This document shows positions 1 to 7,758 of a DNA stretch of 46,712 bases, one piece after another (within the stretch, counting starts at the first letter, position 1; each line of letters opens with the position of its first letter). The notes under the pieces were generated by a model. That model was not told where the DNA came from, did no database searches, and worked only from the letters and a program-made list of their open reading frames with translations. The stretch is from a virus: positions 1 through 46,712 of the IMG/VR virus record IMGVR_UViG_3300049024_000096. One strand, 5' to 3'. Made by a program: the position numbers and the translations under genes.

Positions 1-1
1 C

Positions 2-136
2 GCGTTCCTCGTGGCGATTGCTGAGGGGCTTGAGCGAGCCGCAGCGTACCAGGCTGCACCTCTACGGCTCGCGACCAAGCGTCGACGCGTCGAGGTCAAA
101 TCGATGCGTCGCAAGGCGAAAAAGGGGGCCGCGTGA
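2..136 (+). CDS. C-terminal end of a protein cut by the window edge
   Basis: An open frame enters from the left edge and stops at 134-136, giving the last 44 residues of a protein. The visible part is Ala-rich and then strongly basic (KRRRVEVKSMRRKAKK), as in DNA-binding or ribosome-associated tails. Its stop overlaps the GTG of the next gene (GTGA at 133-136), the usual linkage in this operon, which supports it being real. No function can be assigned from the fragment. Confidence 0.55.
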   Translation, partial: AFLVAIAEGLERAAAYQAAPLRLATKRRRVEVKSMRRKAKKGAA

Positions 137-345
137 CTGGCACGGTTGTGCCGTTCCGGCGCCCAGGCCGGCCGCTGCAGAACGAGTCCGGCGCCGGCGC
201 CGTAGCCGTCACGCTGTTCGTCAGCGACGGAGACGTCGTGTTGGCCCTGGACGGGTACGAAGTCGAACTCTCGGCCGAGCAGGCGCGGGAACTCTCGCGG
301 GAACTCGCCGAGGTGGCGTCCGACGCGGAGGCCGATCGTGGCTAA
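133..345 (+). CDS. Small hypothetical protein, paralogue of the next gene
   Basis: This gene encodes 70 aa. The GTG start overlaps the upstream stop and follows a purine run (AAAGGGGG) about five bases away. The second half has a beta pair followed by a helix with the pattern ELSAEQARELSRELAEVA. The next gene has the same layout (VLLLFTTGAELDLSPAHARVWAERLAAMA), so the two look like products of a tandem duplication. Function is unknown. The 'strand, strand, amphipathic helix' layout could be a small dimerising or accessory phage protein. Confidence 0.65.
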   Translation: MTGTVVPFRRPGRPLQNESGAGAVAVTLFVSDGDVVLALDGYEVELSAEQARELSRELAEVASDAEADRG

Positions 346-610
346 CACCCCCATCGACCTCGAGGCCTACCGATCCCGCCGCCTCGCCGCCCTCTCGCGA
401 ACCGCCGACCCCCGCCCCTGCCACCTCTCGGCCGCGCCTGACCGCGTCCTGCTCCTGTTTACGACCGGAGCGGAGCTCGACCTCTCGCCGGCCCACGCGC
501 GGGTCTGGGCGGAGCGGCTGGCGGCGATGGCTGACGTTGCCGAGGCGCTCGGGCGGGATGAGCGGGCGCTGCTGAGTCGGGGTGAGGAGGGAGGGCCGGA
601 TGCCTCGTAG
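338..610 (+). CDS. Small hypothetical protein, paralogue of the previous gene
   Basis: This gene encodes 90 aa. The GTG start lies in the end of the preceding gene (8-base overlap) with GGAG about eight bases upstream. The N-terminus contains a basic segment (IDLEAYRSRRLAAL). The centre and C-terminus match the neighbour in pattern: hydrophobic strands, then D/E-L-S-x-A/P, then a helix ending AxVAEA. It is probably a duplicated early phage gene. No catalytic motif is visible. Confidence 0.65.
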   Translation: MANTPIDLEAYRSRRLAALSRTADPRPCHLSAAPDRVLLLFTTGAELDLSPAHARVWAERLAAMADVAEALGRDERALLSRGEEGGPDAS

Positions 611-905
611 GCTACTCACCTGCCGCCAGCTCGCTCAGCGAGCCGAGGTTGCCCTCAAGGCGCTCGAGCTCGGCGTAACCACCCGGGTTGGCACCGAGCG
701 TATCGCGCTCGTCTGGAGCGGCCTGCGTGCGCTCGACGACGAGCAGTGCGCGATCAAGGACCGGATCACCGAGCTGCTCGACTCGCTCGACACCGGCTAC
801 ACCGTGCCCGAGGTCATCGAAGACCTGCGTGAGCTGGTCAAGGCCTGGGAAGCCGCGGCGAAGAGCACGAAGCGGGCGGAGAAATGGAGGCAGTCCCGTG
901 GGTAG
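600..905 (+). CDS. Helical hypothetical early protein
   Basis: This gene encodes 101 aa from the ATG at 600. That start was chosen over an in-frame GTG at 582 because GGAGGGAGGG lies just ahead of the ATG. It overlaps the previous gene by 11 bases. The sequence is almost all charged alpha-helix (ALKALELG, DEQCAIKDRITELLDSLD, EVIEDLRELVKAWEAAAK), with neither transmembrane segments nor known motifs. It is followed with overlap by the MazG-like gene, so it belongs to the same early operon. Confidence 0.65.
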   Translation: MPRRLLTCRQLAQRAEVALKALELGVTTRVGTERIALVWSGLRALDDEQCAIKDRITELLDSLDTGYTVPEVIEDLRELVKAWEAAAKSTKRAEKWRQSRG

Positions 906-1200
906 CCTCGCAGAGCGCATCACCCGCGCTGCCATTCGCGCGCTTGCTCTCTGGGGGCGCGCTTCCCAGTTGCGCATGGTCCAGGAGGAGTGCGGCGAGC
1001 TCATCGCCGCGATCAACCGATTCGATCGCGGACGTCCGGGCGCGCGAGACAACCTCATTGAGGAGATCGCTGACGCACACATCATGCTCGCTCAGGCGCG
1101 CGTGGCGTTTGGCGAGGATGAAATCGACGCCGCCATCCGCCGTAAGTTGGCGCGGTTCGAAGAGCGCCTGACGGGCGCGGAAGAGAGGGCGCGTGGCTAG
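898..1200 (+). CDS. MazG-like nucleotide pyrophosphohydrolase
   Basis: This 100-aa protein starts at a GTG preceded by GGAGG. It has the all-alpha NTP pyrophosphohydrolase (MazG/dUTPase-2) signature. The first metal-binding motif is E31-x-x-E34 (QEECGEL) and the second is E56-x-x-D59 (EEIADAHIML), about 22 residues apart on two helices, as the family requires to bind Mg2+. Such enzymes cleave NTPs to NMP and PPi. Phage versions are thought to shape the nucleotide pool or lower host alarmone responses. It sits in the early operon ahead of the replication genes. The fold call is fairly secure; the substrate is unknown. Confidence 0.8.
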   Translation: MGSLAERITRAAIRALALWGRASQLRMVQEECGELIAAINRFDRGRPGARDNLIEEIADAHIMLAQARVAFGEDEIDAAIRRKLARFEERLTGAEERARG

Positions 1201-1348
1201 CCGCAACCCCACCCCCAACGTCACCTACGCCTGCCAGCTCTGCTCGACGAAATGCTCGGAGCATCCCGATCGGCCGCGGGCGCTTCTGCTGCTTTGTGGT
1301 GAGTGCTTTGACAAGCGGTTTGCGAAGGGGATGGCGGGCAATGGCTAA
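1193..1348 (+). CDS. 51-aa putative zinc-ribbon protein
   Basis: A very short GTG-initiated frame overlaps the MazG-like gene by eight bases and the next gene by eight bases. Its Cys spacing is CQLCSTKC near residue 15 and CGEC near residue 40, a typical four-Cys zinc-ribbon layout, with basic residues between. Tight coupling on both sides and the knuckle spacing argue for a real gene. The role may be nucleic-acid binding, but this is inference. Confidence 0.6.
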   Translation: MASRNPTPNVTYACQLCSTKCSEHPDRPRALLLLCGECFDKRFAKGMAGNG

Positions 1349-1565
1349 AACCCTCCTCCTGCTCGAGATCAACCGAGGCGACGTCACCGACGATTTGTGC
1401 GGAGGGTGTCGGTTCGCCAAACCCGTCGCGAGCCGTAATAGCGCTGGCCGCAAATCTTGCGTCCGCATGTGGTGCGGCGCGTTCATGGAGGCCTGTGCTG
1501 GCACGTTCGACCAACCGCGGCGCCTTGAGGTTTGTGAACAGGCGGAAGCGGAGGCGTTCAAGTGA
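1341..1565 (+). CDS. Small Cys-rich hypothetical protein
   Basis: This gene encodes 74 aa from an ATG with AAGGGG upstream. The start overlaps the previous stop (ATGGCTAA). It contains six Cys: CGGC at about 27-30, then single Cys residues in CVRMWCGAFMEAC and near the end. CxxC followed by CxxxxC suggests a small metal-binding domain. It overlaps the next gene by four bases (GTGA). No family was recognised. Confidence 0.65.
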   Translation: MAKTLLLLEINRGDVTDDLCGGCRFAKPVASRNSAGRKSCVRMWCGAFMEACAGTFDQPRRLEVCEQAEAEAFK

Positions 1566-2035
1566 CCACCAAGCGCACCGCAGTTCTCGTCACGGGTTCG
1601 CGCGATTGGGCCGACTACGCTCCGATCCGCGAGCGCCTGCGCCTCTACCCAGAGGGAACGATCCTGCTACATGGGGACTGTGGGCGGCTCGGTGAGCGGC
1701 AGGAAGGCCGAGCGCTGCGACCCATCGTCGGCGCCGACTGGATCGCTCGCGACCTCGCCGGCCCATGCGGATTCGTTTGCTGGCCGCTCCCCTACTTTTC
1801 CGACCTTGGTAAACGCGGCGGTCCGGCTCGTAACGCAGCCATGTTTGATGTCCTGCTCGCACTGAAGGAAGCGGGCTTCGCTTGCTTCGTCGAAGCATTC
1901 CCGATCGGCAAGTCGCCCGGCACGCGCGGCATGCTGCGCATCGTCCAGAGCTTCAACGACGCCGCCTTCTACGACGCGCACAAGCGCGAGAAGCACCACG
2001 ACCCGATCCCGGTTTGCGTGACGGAGGGCACATGA
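1562..2035 (+). CDS. SLOG-fold (DUF2493/YspA-like) protein
   Basis: This gene encodes 157 aa. The N-terminus (AVLVTGSRDWADY) is the hallmark Rossmann-like first strand and loop of DUF2493/YspA proteins in the SLOG (LOG/DprA-like) superfamily. Later hallmarks are a second glycine-rich strand (ILLHGDCGRLG), GADWIARDLA, and ARNAAMFD, the family's RN-x-x-M element. SLOG domains bind nucleotides or nucleotide-derived ligands, and some act in nucleotide signalling or defence. The phage role is unknown. It is linked by GTGA upstream and ATGA downstream to the methyltransferase gene, which is compatible with base-modification metabolism. The fold is well supported, the function is not. Confidence 0.8.
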   Translation: MTTKRTAVLVTGSRDWADYAPIRERLRLYPEGTILLHGDCGRLGERQEGRALRPIVGADWIARDLAGPCGFVCWPLPYFSDLGKRGGPARNAAMFDVLLALKEAGFACFVEAFPIGKSPGTRGMLRIVQSFNDAAFYDAHKREKHHDPIPVCVTEGT

Positions 2036-3468
2036 TCCGCCCCACCCTCGCCCGCTACCGCATCGAGCACGGCGACTGCCTCGACCTGCTCAAGCGCGAA
2101 CCGGCGAACAGCTGGGACGCCATGGTCACCGATCCTCCTGGGGGAATTTCCTTCATGTCGAGGGCTTGGGATGGCGACAAGGGCGGCCGGAAGCAATGGG
2201 TCCGTTTCATGTCGAAGCGCTTCAAAGCCGCGCTTCGAGTACTCAAGCCGGGCGCGCACGCGCTCGTGTGGGCGCTGCCCCGCACGTCGCACTGGACGGG
2301 CTGCGCACTGGAAGACGCCGGTTTCGAGGTGCGTGACGGACTTTCGCACGCGTTCGGGTCGGGCTTTCCCAAGAGCCACAACCTCCCGGGCGGGCTCGGT
2401 ACCGCGCTGAAGCCCTCTCACGAGCTCTGGTTCTTGGTGCGCAAGCCGCTCGAGAAGGGGCTGACCGTCGAGCAGAACCACGCCAAGTGGGGAACGGGCG
2501 TACTGAACATCGACGCCTGCCGGGTGGGCATCGCAAGCGTCGACCTCGCGGACATGGTTGGGCGCTCAGGCGCTTCGACCGCGAACAACGTCTACGGCGC
2601 CGGAGTCGGTCACGACGTCACGTGGTCGCCCGACTCGAGCGGCCGGTGGCCCCCCAACCTGCTCCTGACCCACGACGCCCGCTGCCATTGCATCGGTACC
2701 CGCGCGGTCAAAGCCAACCCGACTTGGGACACGCCAAACCGCGATACGGCGCCAAGCGCGTTCACGGGTGGGGAAGTCTCACCGGTGAAGCACGGCGACG
2801 GCGCTGAGGACGTTCCGGCTTGGGAGTGCGTCGAGGGCTGCCCGGTGCTCCTGCTCGACCGGCAGAGCGGGGAGCGGACAAGCGGCTCTGGGGCGAAGGC
2901 TGTGAGCGGTGCGACTAACTGGGGTCGTGAGTCGGAGCGCAGAGACGTGGGTGCGCTTTGGAGCGGCGACTCCGGTACCGCCTCCCGCTTCTTCCCCCAA
3001 TTCCAGTGGGACCCCGAACTCGACGACCTGGAGCCCTTCATCTACGCCGCCAAGGCTTCCCGGGGCGAGCGCGACAAGGGGCTCGAGCACTTCAAGGGAG
3101 CCGCCGCGCAGCGCGACACGCCGAACCCTGGAGGCATCGACGCTGGCTCTCGGAACGTTCACCCGACCGTCAAGAGCGTCGAGCTGATCCGCTACTTCGT
3201 TCGCCTCGTCACGCCGCGCGGAGGCGAGGTTCGTCCCAAGGTCGGCGACATCTTCATGGGCTCCGGTACCGGTGGCGTCGCTGCGCTCTTGGAGGGCTGC
3301 GACTTCGTCGGCTTCGAGCGGGAGGACACCGACGAGGAGCCTTTCGTCAGCATCGCGCGAGCGCGATGCGAGCACGTGGTGGGTGGGCACTTCGTGCCGC
3401 GAGCGTCGCTTCGGACCGATTCGCCGCCGCCACAGCGCGGCCTCTTCGACACCCGGGAGACCGCATGA
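2032..3468 (+). CDS. Site-specific DNA methyltransferase (beta-class order)
   Basis: This 478-aa enzyme starts at an ATG in an ATGA overlap. Motif IV (TDPPGGISFM, residues 33-42) precedes motif I (FMGSGTGG, about 408-415, followed by VGFERE). This is the permuted order of beta-class amino-methyltransferases making N6-methyladenine or N4-methylcytosine. About 230 central residues between HELWFLVRKP and the C-terminal domain include several Cys/His and probably carry target recognition. The motif IV form DPPG in place of DPPY or DPPW is unusual. It likely protects phage DNA from host restriction. A PD-(D/E)XK nuclease gene lies 220 bases downstream. Confidence 0.9.
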   Translation: MIRPTLARYRIEHGDCLDLLKREPANSWDAMVTDPPGGISFMSRAWDGDKGGRKQWVRFMSKRFKAALRVLKPGAHALVWALPRTSHWTGCALEDAGFEVRDGLSHAFGSGFPKSHNLPGGLGTALKPSHELWFLVRKPLEKGLTVEQNHAKWGTGVLNIDACRVGIASVDLADMVGRSGASTANNVYGAGVGHDVTWSPDSSGRWPPNLLLTHDARCHCIGTRAVKANPTWDTPNRDTAPSAFTGGEVSPVKHGDGAEDVPAWECVEGCPVLLLDRQSGERTSGSGAKAVSGATNWGRESERRDVGALWSGDSGTASRFFPQFQWDPELDDLEPFIYAAKASRGERDKGLEHFKGAAAQRDTPNPGGIDAGSRNVHPTVKSVELIRYFVRLVTPRGGEVRPKVGDIFMGSGTGGVAALLEGCDFVGFEREDTDEEPFVSIARARCEHVVGGHFVPRASLRTDSPPPQRGLFDTRETA

Positions 3469-3695
3469 CCCGCACCGAGCTCGTCCCCCAAATCACCCAC
3501 TACGTGCCCGTCGCCGATCCTGAGCGCCACCCGTCAACACGCCGCGCCGTCTGCGGCGTCGTCACCGTCACGGGCGGGAGTCAGCGCGTGCCGCCGGAGG
3601 CGGCGGGATCGAGTCGGGTGGAGTTTGTTTCGTGTTGTGAGTGCTTGGATGTGATCGAGGCGCTCAGGCGCATTGAGGAGGTTGGCTGTGTCTGA
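3465..3695 (+). CDS. Small hypothetical protein
   Basis: This gene encodes 76 aa from an ATG in an ATGA overlap with the methyltransferase, so translation is probably coupled. It contains TRRAVCGVVTVTGG and a CCECLDVIEALRRIEEVGC tail with five Cys in total. The mid-protein Cys and the CCEC element suggest a small metal-binding domain. It overlaps the nuclease gene downstream by eight bases. No family was recognised. Confidence 0.6.
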   Translation: MTRTELVPQITHYVPVADPERHPSTRRAVCGVVTVTGGSQRVPPEAAGSSRVEFVSCCECLDVIEALRRIEEVGCV

Positions 3696-4194
3696 CGAAC
3701 GAACCGTGATTCTGGTGCCGCCAGCGCTCGTCGCGGCCATCAAGAACGTAACCACCGACTACGCCAACGCAACGGGACAGACGGAAGAAGAATGCCAGCG
3801 GCTGGTCGAACTGGGCGTGCTGACGCGCGGGATCGAAGCGATGCGCAGGCAGGTGGAGATCGAGCGTGCGACAGCGAGGAAGGCGGGGTGGGCCAGCTGC
3901 GGCGCCTGGCGAATTGGCGCGGTGCCGGTGGGCATCGATCAGCAACAGCAAATCTGCGGGCGCCGCGTGGACTTTACATTCTTCACTGAGGACCATCGGG
4001 CCATGGTTGCCATCGAACTCGATGGGCATGAGTTTCACGAGCGCAGCAAAGCTCAGGCGTCCAAGGACAAGTCGAACGACCGCAAGATTCAAGAGGCCGG
4101 CTGGCTTGTGCTTCGATTTACCGGTTCCGAGATCTGGCGCGACCCATTTGCGTGTGTCGACGAGGTTGCCCGCATCGTCAGGAGCAAGCTTTGA
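3688..4194 (+). CDS. PD-(D/E)XK nuclease, DUF559/Vsr-like
   Basis: This 168-aa protein starts at GTG 3688, with GAGGAGG 8-14 bases upstream; an upstream TTG is less likely. The C-terminal half carries the DUF559/very-short-patch-repair-like core: VDF (D95) on one strand, AIELDGHEF (E110, D112) on the next, Lys residues in the following helix (KDKSNDRKIQEAGW), then a strand LRFTGSEIW. These residues form the metal-binding acidic cluster of the PD-(D/E)XK fold. The N-terminal 65 residues are helical. It may degrade host DNA, trim recombination intermediates or act with the methyltransferase. The fold is likely, the specificity unknown. Confidence 0.75.
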   Translation: MSDERTVILVPPALVAAIKNVTTDYANATGQTEEECQRLVELGVLTRGIEAMRRQVEIERATARKAGWASCGAWRIGAVPVGIDQQQQICGRRVDFTFFTEDHRAMVAIELDGHEFHERSKAQASKDKSNDRKIQEAGWLVLRFTGSEIWRDPFACVDEVARIVRSKL

Positions 4195-5063
4195 GCCGAA
4201 TCCGATCCATCAAGTCCGAGTGGCTCGACGACGAGATGATGGCCATGGCCTCACCGGAGGCGCGCGTGCTGTCGATCGCGCTGATCCTCCTTGCAGATGA
4301 TTACGGCAACGGGCGCGCCGGGGCCCCGTTGCTGGCAGGACGTGTGTTCCCCGGCAAGGCGATCGAGACGCTGACCCGTGCCCTGGATGAGCTCGTGAGT
4401 TTCCGCTACGTGCGCCTCTACGACCTCGACGGACAGCGCTACTTCTCGATCAGGAAATGGTCCGAGCACCAGCGAGTGGACAAGCCCGGGGCGCCCAAAG
4501 TGCCCGGGCCACCCCCACTGCTAATTGTGCAGGATGATTATGGAAACACAATCCCAGAAAAACCTCGCGAGGATTCCGGAGGGTCCCAAGAAATCCCTCG
4601 GGAGATCTCTGCCTCGCGCGCGTCCTCTCCCACTCTCTTCTCTCTATCTGCTCTTCCGGATCAACCTGAGAAGTCTGGATCTGCGCGGGCGGGCGCGGGC
4701 GCGCGAAGCAAACCCCAGGCCAGCGACATGGTGCCGAAGCCACTCGCCGCGGACTGGCAGCCGAGTGCGGCTCAGGTCGAAGCGCTGGCGGCAAAGTTCT
4801 CCGTGCCAGAGGACCGCATCCGAGCGACGGTGCCCGAGTTTCGGGTTTACTGGCGCGAGCAACGCTCAGGGGATCGGAAGACGCTGCGAGGCTGGTCCCA
4901 GGCGTTCGGACACAACATCGACCGCTTAGCCGTGAACAAGACGCTGTTCGTCGGTGTGCCGCCGCAGCAGTCCGGCGGTAGCAACGACGCCGACGCTCGC
5001 CGCAAGCGCGCCGCCGAAGTCGAAGCTCGCGCCAAGGCCACCAACGGAGGGGCCCGCCCATGA
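4191..5063 (+). CDS. Replication protein with winged-helix N-terminus and DnaT-like C-terminus
   Basis: This gene encodes 290 aa from a TTG start in a TTGA overlap, with GGAGCAAG just upstream. Residues 1-95 (SIKSEWLDDEMM ... YVRLYDLDGQRYFSIRKWSEHQ) resemble the winged-helix region of phage replisome organiser proteins. Residues 110-180 are Pro/Ser-rich linker. Residues 188-245 (DWQPSAAQVEALAAKF ... FRVYWREQ ... TLRGWSQAFGHNID) match the DnaT C-terminal-like fold that binds single-stranded DNA and helps load helicase. It directly precedes, with an ATGA overlap, the DnaB gene it would serve. Confidence 0.8.
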   Translation: MSRIRSIKSEWLDDEMMAMASPEARVLSIALILLADDYGNGRAGAPLLAGRVFPGKAIETLTRALDELVSFRYVRLYDLDGQRYFSIRKWSEHQRVDKPGAPKVPGPPPLLIVQDDYGNTIPEKPREDSGGSQEIPREISASRASSPTLFSLSALPDQPEKSGSARAGAGARSKPQASDMVPKPLAADWQPSAAQVEALAAKFSVPEDRIRATVPEFRVYWREQRSGDRKTLRGWSQAFGHNIDRLAVNKTLFVGVPPQQSGGSNDADARRKRAAEVEARAKATNGGARP

Positions 5064-6517
5064 CCGAGGGTCGCATCCCGCCTAGCGATCTGGACGCCGA
5101 GTCGGCTGTGCTCAGCGCCATCATGTTCAAAGCGACCGCGCTCGACGACTGCGAAACCGTGCTCCGTCCGGAGCACTTTTACGCTGACGCCAACCGGCGG
5201 ATCTTCGAAGCCGCACGTGCCTGCGCGGCCACGGGGCGCCCCACGGACATCACGGCCATCACGGGCGCGCTGCGGGACGCGGGCAAGCTGCAAGCGGTTG
5301 GCGGGACCCCGTACCTGGCGGAGATCATCGGGACGCCGTCGGTGGCCAAGGTGGAGCCCTACGCGCGACGTATCGTCGAAAAGTGGCGCCTGCGGGAGCT
5401 CATTCGACACTGTCAGGAGATCGAAGCTGAGGCTTACGCGGACACCGGCGACGTGAACGCTTTCGTGCAAGCTGCCGAGGCACGCATCTACGCGGTGGCC
5501 GAGCAAAGCGACCGGCCGACGACGCTACATGGTGCGCGAGCGATCATGCAGCAGTGTTTCAACGAGACGAAGGACGCTCGGTACATCGGCAAGAACACGG
5601 GTGCCTCGACAGGATTTCTCTCGCTCGACAACCGCATCGGTGGCCTCAAGCCAGGGCGCGTGTACGTCGGCGCAGGACGCCCAGGCATGGGCAAGACGTC
5701 CTTCTTGGCGGCGGCCGCAAAGGCGGTGGCGACATCGAAGAGCGAGGCACGTGGCGTCTACCTAGCGTCGATCGAGATGCCGGCCAAACAGATCGGCGAT
5801 CGCTTTATTGCCGTCGAGACTGGCATCGACACGCGGGCGATTGAAAACGGCAAACTCAGCGCGCGACAGTGGGAGCAATACTCGGCTGCCGTGCAGACCA
5901 TCGGTGGATGGCCGATGCTCATTGAGGAACAGGGTGGCATCAGTGTGCCGCGTCTGCGGAGCTCGATCCGGCGCGCAGCAAGGGCGCTCGAGCGGGATCA
6001 CGGCACCAAGCTCGGTCTCATAGGGGTCGACTATCTGCAGCTCATGAGCGAGGACTCGAGTGGGCGCAACAGCTTCAACGAGAACGACCGTCTCACCAAG
6101 ATCAGCGCGGGGCTCGTGGGTATCGCGAAAGAGTTCAACGTGCCGCTGATTCTGCTCAGCCAGCTAAATCGCGACTGCGAGAAGCGCCCCGACAAGCGTC
6201 CCCAGCTCGGTGACCTGCGCGGCTCAGGCGCCATCGAGCAGGATGCGCACACCATCATCTTCTTTTTCCGCGAGGACATGTACCGGCCCGCCAAGGAGCA
6301 GAAGGATCGCACGGCGGAGTTCATCATCGCTAAGTGCCGCGGCGGCCGCATGGGGACGGTGCGACTTGGTTACCTCGACTACTGCACCAAGTTCGTCGAC
6401 GAGCGCGACGATGATCCTGACGATGAGTACGCGGACCACGCCAACGTGCATGCGGCGCAGGGCTCGCAGCCGCTTCGCGACACCAGTTACGACTACCTAG
6501 ACCAGCAAACGCTCTGA
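5060..6517 (+). CDS. dnaB: Replicative DNA helicase, DnaB-like
   Basis: This gene encodes 485 aa, close to usual DnaB length. The N-terminal domain (residues 1-110, SDLDAESAVLSAIM) is the helical collar that contacts primase and loader. Walker A is GRPGMGKT (206-213), SIEM (E239) holds the likely catalytic Glu, and Walker B is LIGVDYLQLM (D324). A further hallmark is LLSQLNRDCEKRPDKRPQLGDLRGSGAIEQDA. It forms the hexameric 5'-3' helicase that opens the phage fork. The upstream DnaT-like protein is the natural loader. No primase is visible, so host DnaG is probably used. The ATGA start overlap is clear. Confidence 0.95.
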   Translation: MTEGRIPPSDLDAESAVLSAIMFKATALDDCETVLRPEHFYADANRRIFEAARACAATGRPTDITAITGALRDAGKLQAVGGTPYLAEIIGTPSVAKVEPYARRIVEKWRLRELIRHCQEIEAEAYADTGDVNAFVQAAEARIYAVAEQSDRPTTLHGARAIMQQCFNETKDARYIGKNTGASTGFLSLDNRIGGLKPGRVYVGAGRPGMGKTSFLAAAAKAVATSKSEARGVYLASIEMPAKQIGDRFIAVETGIDTRAIENGKLSARQWEQYSAAVQTIGGWPMLIEEQGGISVPRLRSSIRRAARALERDHGTKLGLIGVDYLQLMSEDSSGRNSFNENDRLTKISAGLVGIAKEFNVPLILLSQLNRDCEKRPDKRPQLGDLRGSGAIEQDAHTIIFFFREDMYRPAKEQKDRTAEFIIAKCRGGRMGTVRLGYLDYCTKFVDERDDDPDDEYADHANVHAAQGSQPLRDTSYDYLDQQTL

Positions 6518-6532
6518 CCACTGGGAGAGAAA

Positions 6533-7180
6533 ATGGAAAACACCACCACCGACACCGCCGCATTCCCCGACGCCATCCAAGACGAAACGATCGAGCAGCC
6601 CGCCGCCACCGAGCCCCGCGACACCTACGAAGAGCTCGTCGAGCACGAGCTCAGCGAGGAAGACAAGGCCGCCCGCCGCATCGAGCTCGAGTCGATCGAC
6701 CGCGAGATCATCCGGCTCGAGGAGCAGAAGAAGTCCGACAACAAGGTCGTCAACGGTGAGATCAAAGTCCAGAAGGCGCGCAAGGATTCGATCCTCCAGG
6801 CGCTCGACTCCGGCACCGAGAAGCGCCTGACGCAAGTCTATGAGAAGGTCGTCGAGGACAACGCGGGCAACATCGTGCGAATCGAGGTGCGCAGCGTCGA
6901 CGATGACCGCCTGGTCGACGACCGTGCCGCCACCGAGAGCGAGTTGCGAGAGCATGCGGCGTCGAAGCAGGGCGACCTCTTCGGCTCGCGCGACAGCGAG
7001 CCCGCACCGGAGTACGTCTCGGACCCCGCGGACGAGGACGGCAGCGACGAGGATCTCGAGCCTGACCCCGCGTTCATCGCGCAGGGCGCCGAGGACGAAG
7101 GGCGCGTCGTCCGCACCACGTCGAAAGAAGTTCGCCGCAAGACTCGCCGGTCGCAGACCGAGGAGAACAGCGAGGCGTGA
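6533..7180 (+). CDS. Acidic coiled-coil hypothetical protein
   Basis: This gene encodes 215 aa from an ATG preceded by GGGAGAG. It is very acidic overall. Residues 45-105 form a charged coiled coil (RIELESIDREIIRLEEQKKSDN), followed by a beta-rich stretch (VEDNAGNIVRIEVRSVDDDRLVDD) and an acidic, disordered tail. It lies between DnaB and the resolvase and overlaps the latter by four bases (GTGA), so it probably serves replication or recombination. An acidic, DNA-mimic-like or scaffold role is possible but unsupported. Confidence 0.7.
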   Translation: MENTTTDTAAFPDAIQDETIEQPAATEPRDTYEELVEHELSEEDKAARRIELESIDREIIRLEEQKKSDNKVVNGEIKVQKARKDSILQALDSGTEKRLTQVYEKVVEDNAGNIVRIEVRSVDDDRLVDDRAATESELREHAASKQGDLFGSRDSEPAPEYVSDPADEDGSDEDLEPDPAFIAQGAEDEGRVVRTTSKEVRRKTRRSQTEENSEA

Positions 7181-7758
7181 GCGAGCCGGACCTGATCGCT
7201 TCGGTCGATCCTGGCCTGGCCCATGTGGGCTGGGCCATCGGCGGACGCTACGGAGCGCGCCCGGAGATCGTCGAGAGCGGCTACATCCCTACCGACCCGA
7301 AGGCGGAGCTCGACGATCGCCTGCGTGAGATCTGGCTCGGGTTGGTCAGGCCGTTCAAGGTCTACCGCCCGAAAGTCGTGGCGATTGAAAACCAGGGACC
7401 AGCGTCGATCGGCAAGCGCAAGAAGCAACTCGAGGCCGCCGCGAAGGGCGAGAAAGCGGGCGGCTGGAACGCGAGCAACGATCACGTGTTCGAGGTTGTT
7501 GGGATCGCCAAAGCGGTCGCGTGGTCTTACGGCGCGCGCGTCGTCATGTACGCGGTGCAGACGGCAAAGAAGGTCGCGGCCGACAATGGCAACGCGACCA
7601 AGCAAGAGGTCATCAACGCGATCCGGCGCATCTGGTTTCCTGGGATCGAGAACGATGGCCAACCGCTGAGCGAGCATGAGGCGGACGCGATCGCGGGATT
7701 CATTTGCGTGGAGCGTACGCTGCACATGCAGAGCAAAGTGCGGAGGAGGTCAGCATGA
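7177..7758 (+). CDS. RuvC-like Holliday junction resolvase
   Basis: This gene encodes 193 aa. The RNase H-fold active site is spread as in RuvC: D11 in ASVDPGLAHVGWA, E71 in VVAIENQGP, and H167/D170 in SEHEADAIAGF, with NATKQEVINAIRR as the family's DNA-backbone helix. It cuts branched DNA. Phages use such enzymes to resolve recombination intermediates and debranch concatemers before packaging. The GTG start overlaps the upstream stop and the stop overlaps the next ATG (ATGA). The assignment is solid at the fold level. Confidence 0.88.
   Translation: MSEPDLIASVDPGLAHVGWAIGGRYGARPEIVESGYIPTDPKAELDDRLREIWLGLVRPFKVYRPKVVAIENQGPASIGKRKKQLEAAAKGEKAGGWNASNDHVFEVVGIAKAVAWSYGARVVMYAVQTAKKVAADNGNATKQEVINAIRRIWFPGIENDGQPLSEHEADAIAGFICVERTLHMQSKVRRRSA

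Noticed and set aside
18-575. Forward Arg-rich frame over the first small genes
   Set aside because: Composition is Arg/Pro/Ser-rich out-of-frame text, and it covers three coupled small genes with better sequence character.
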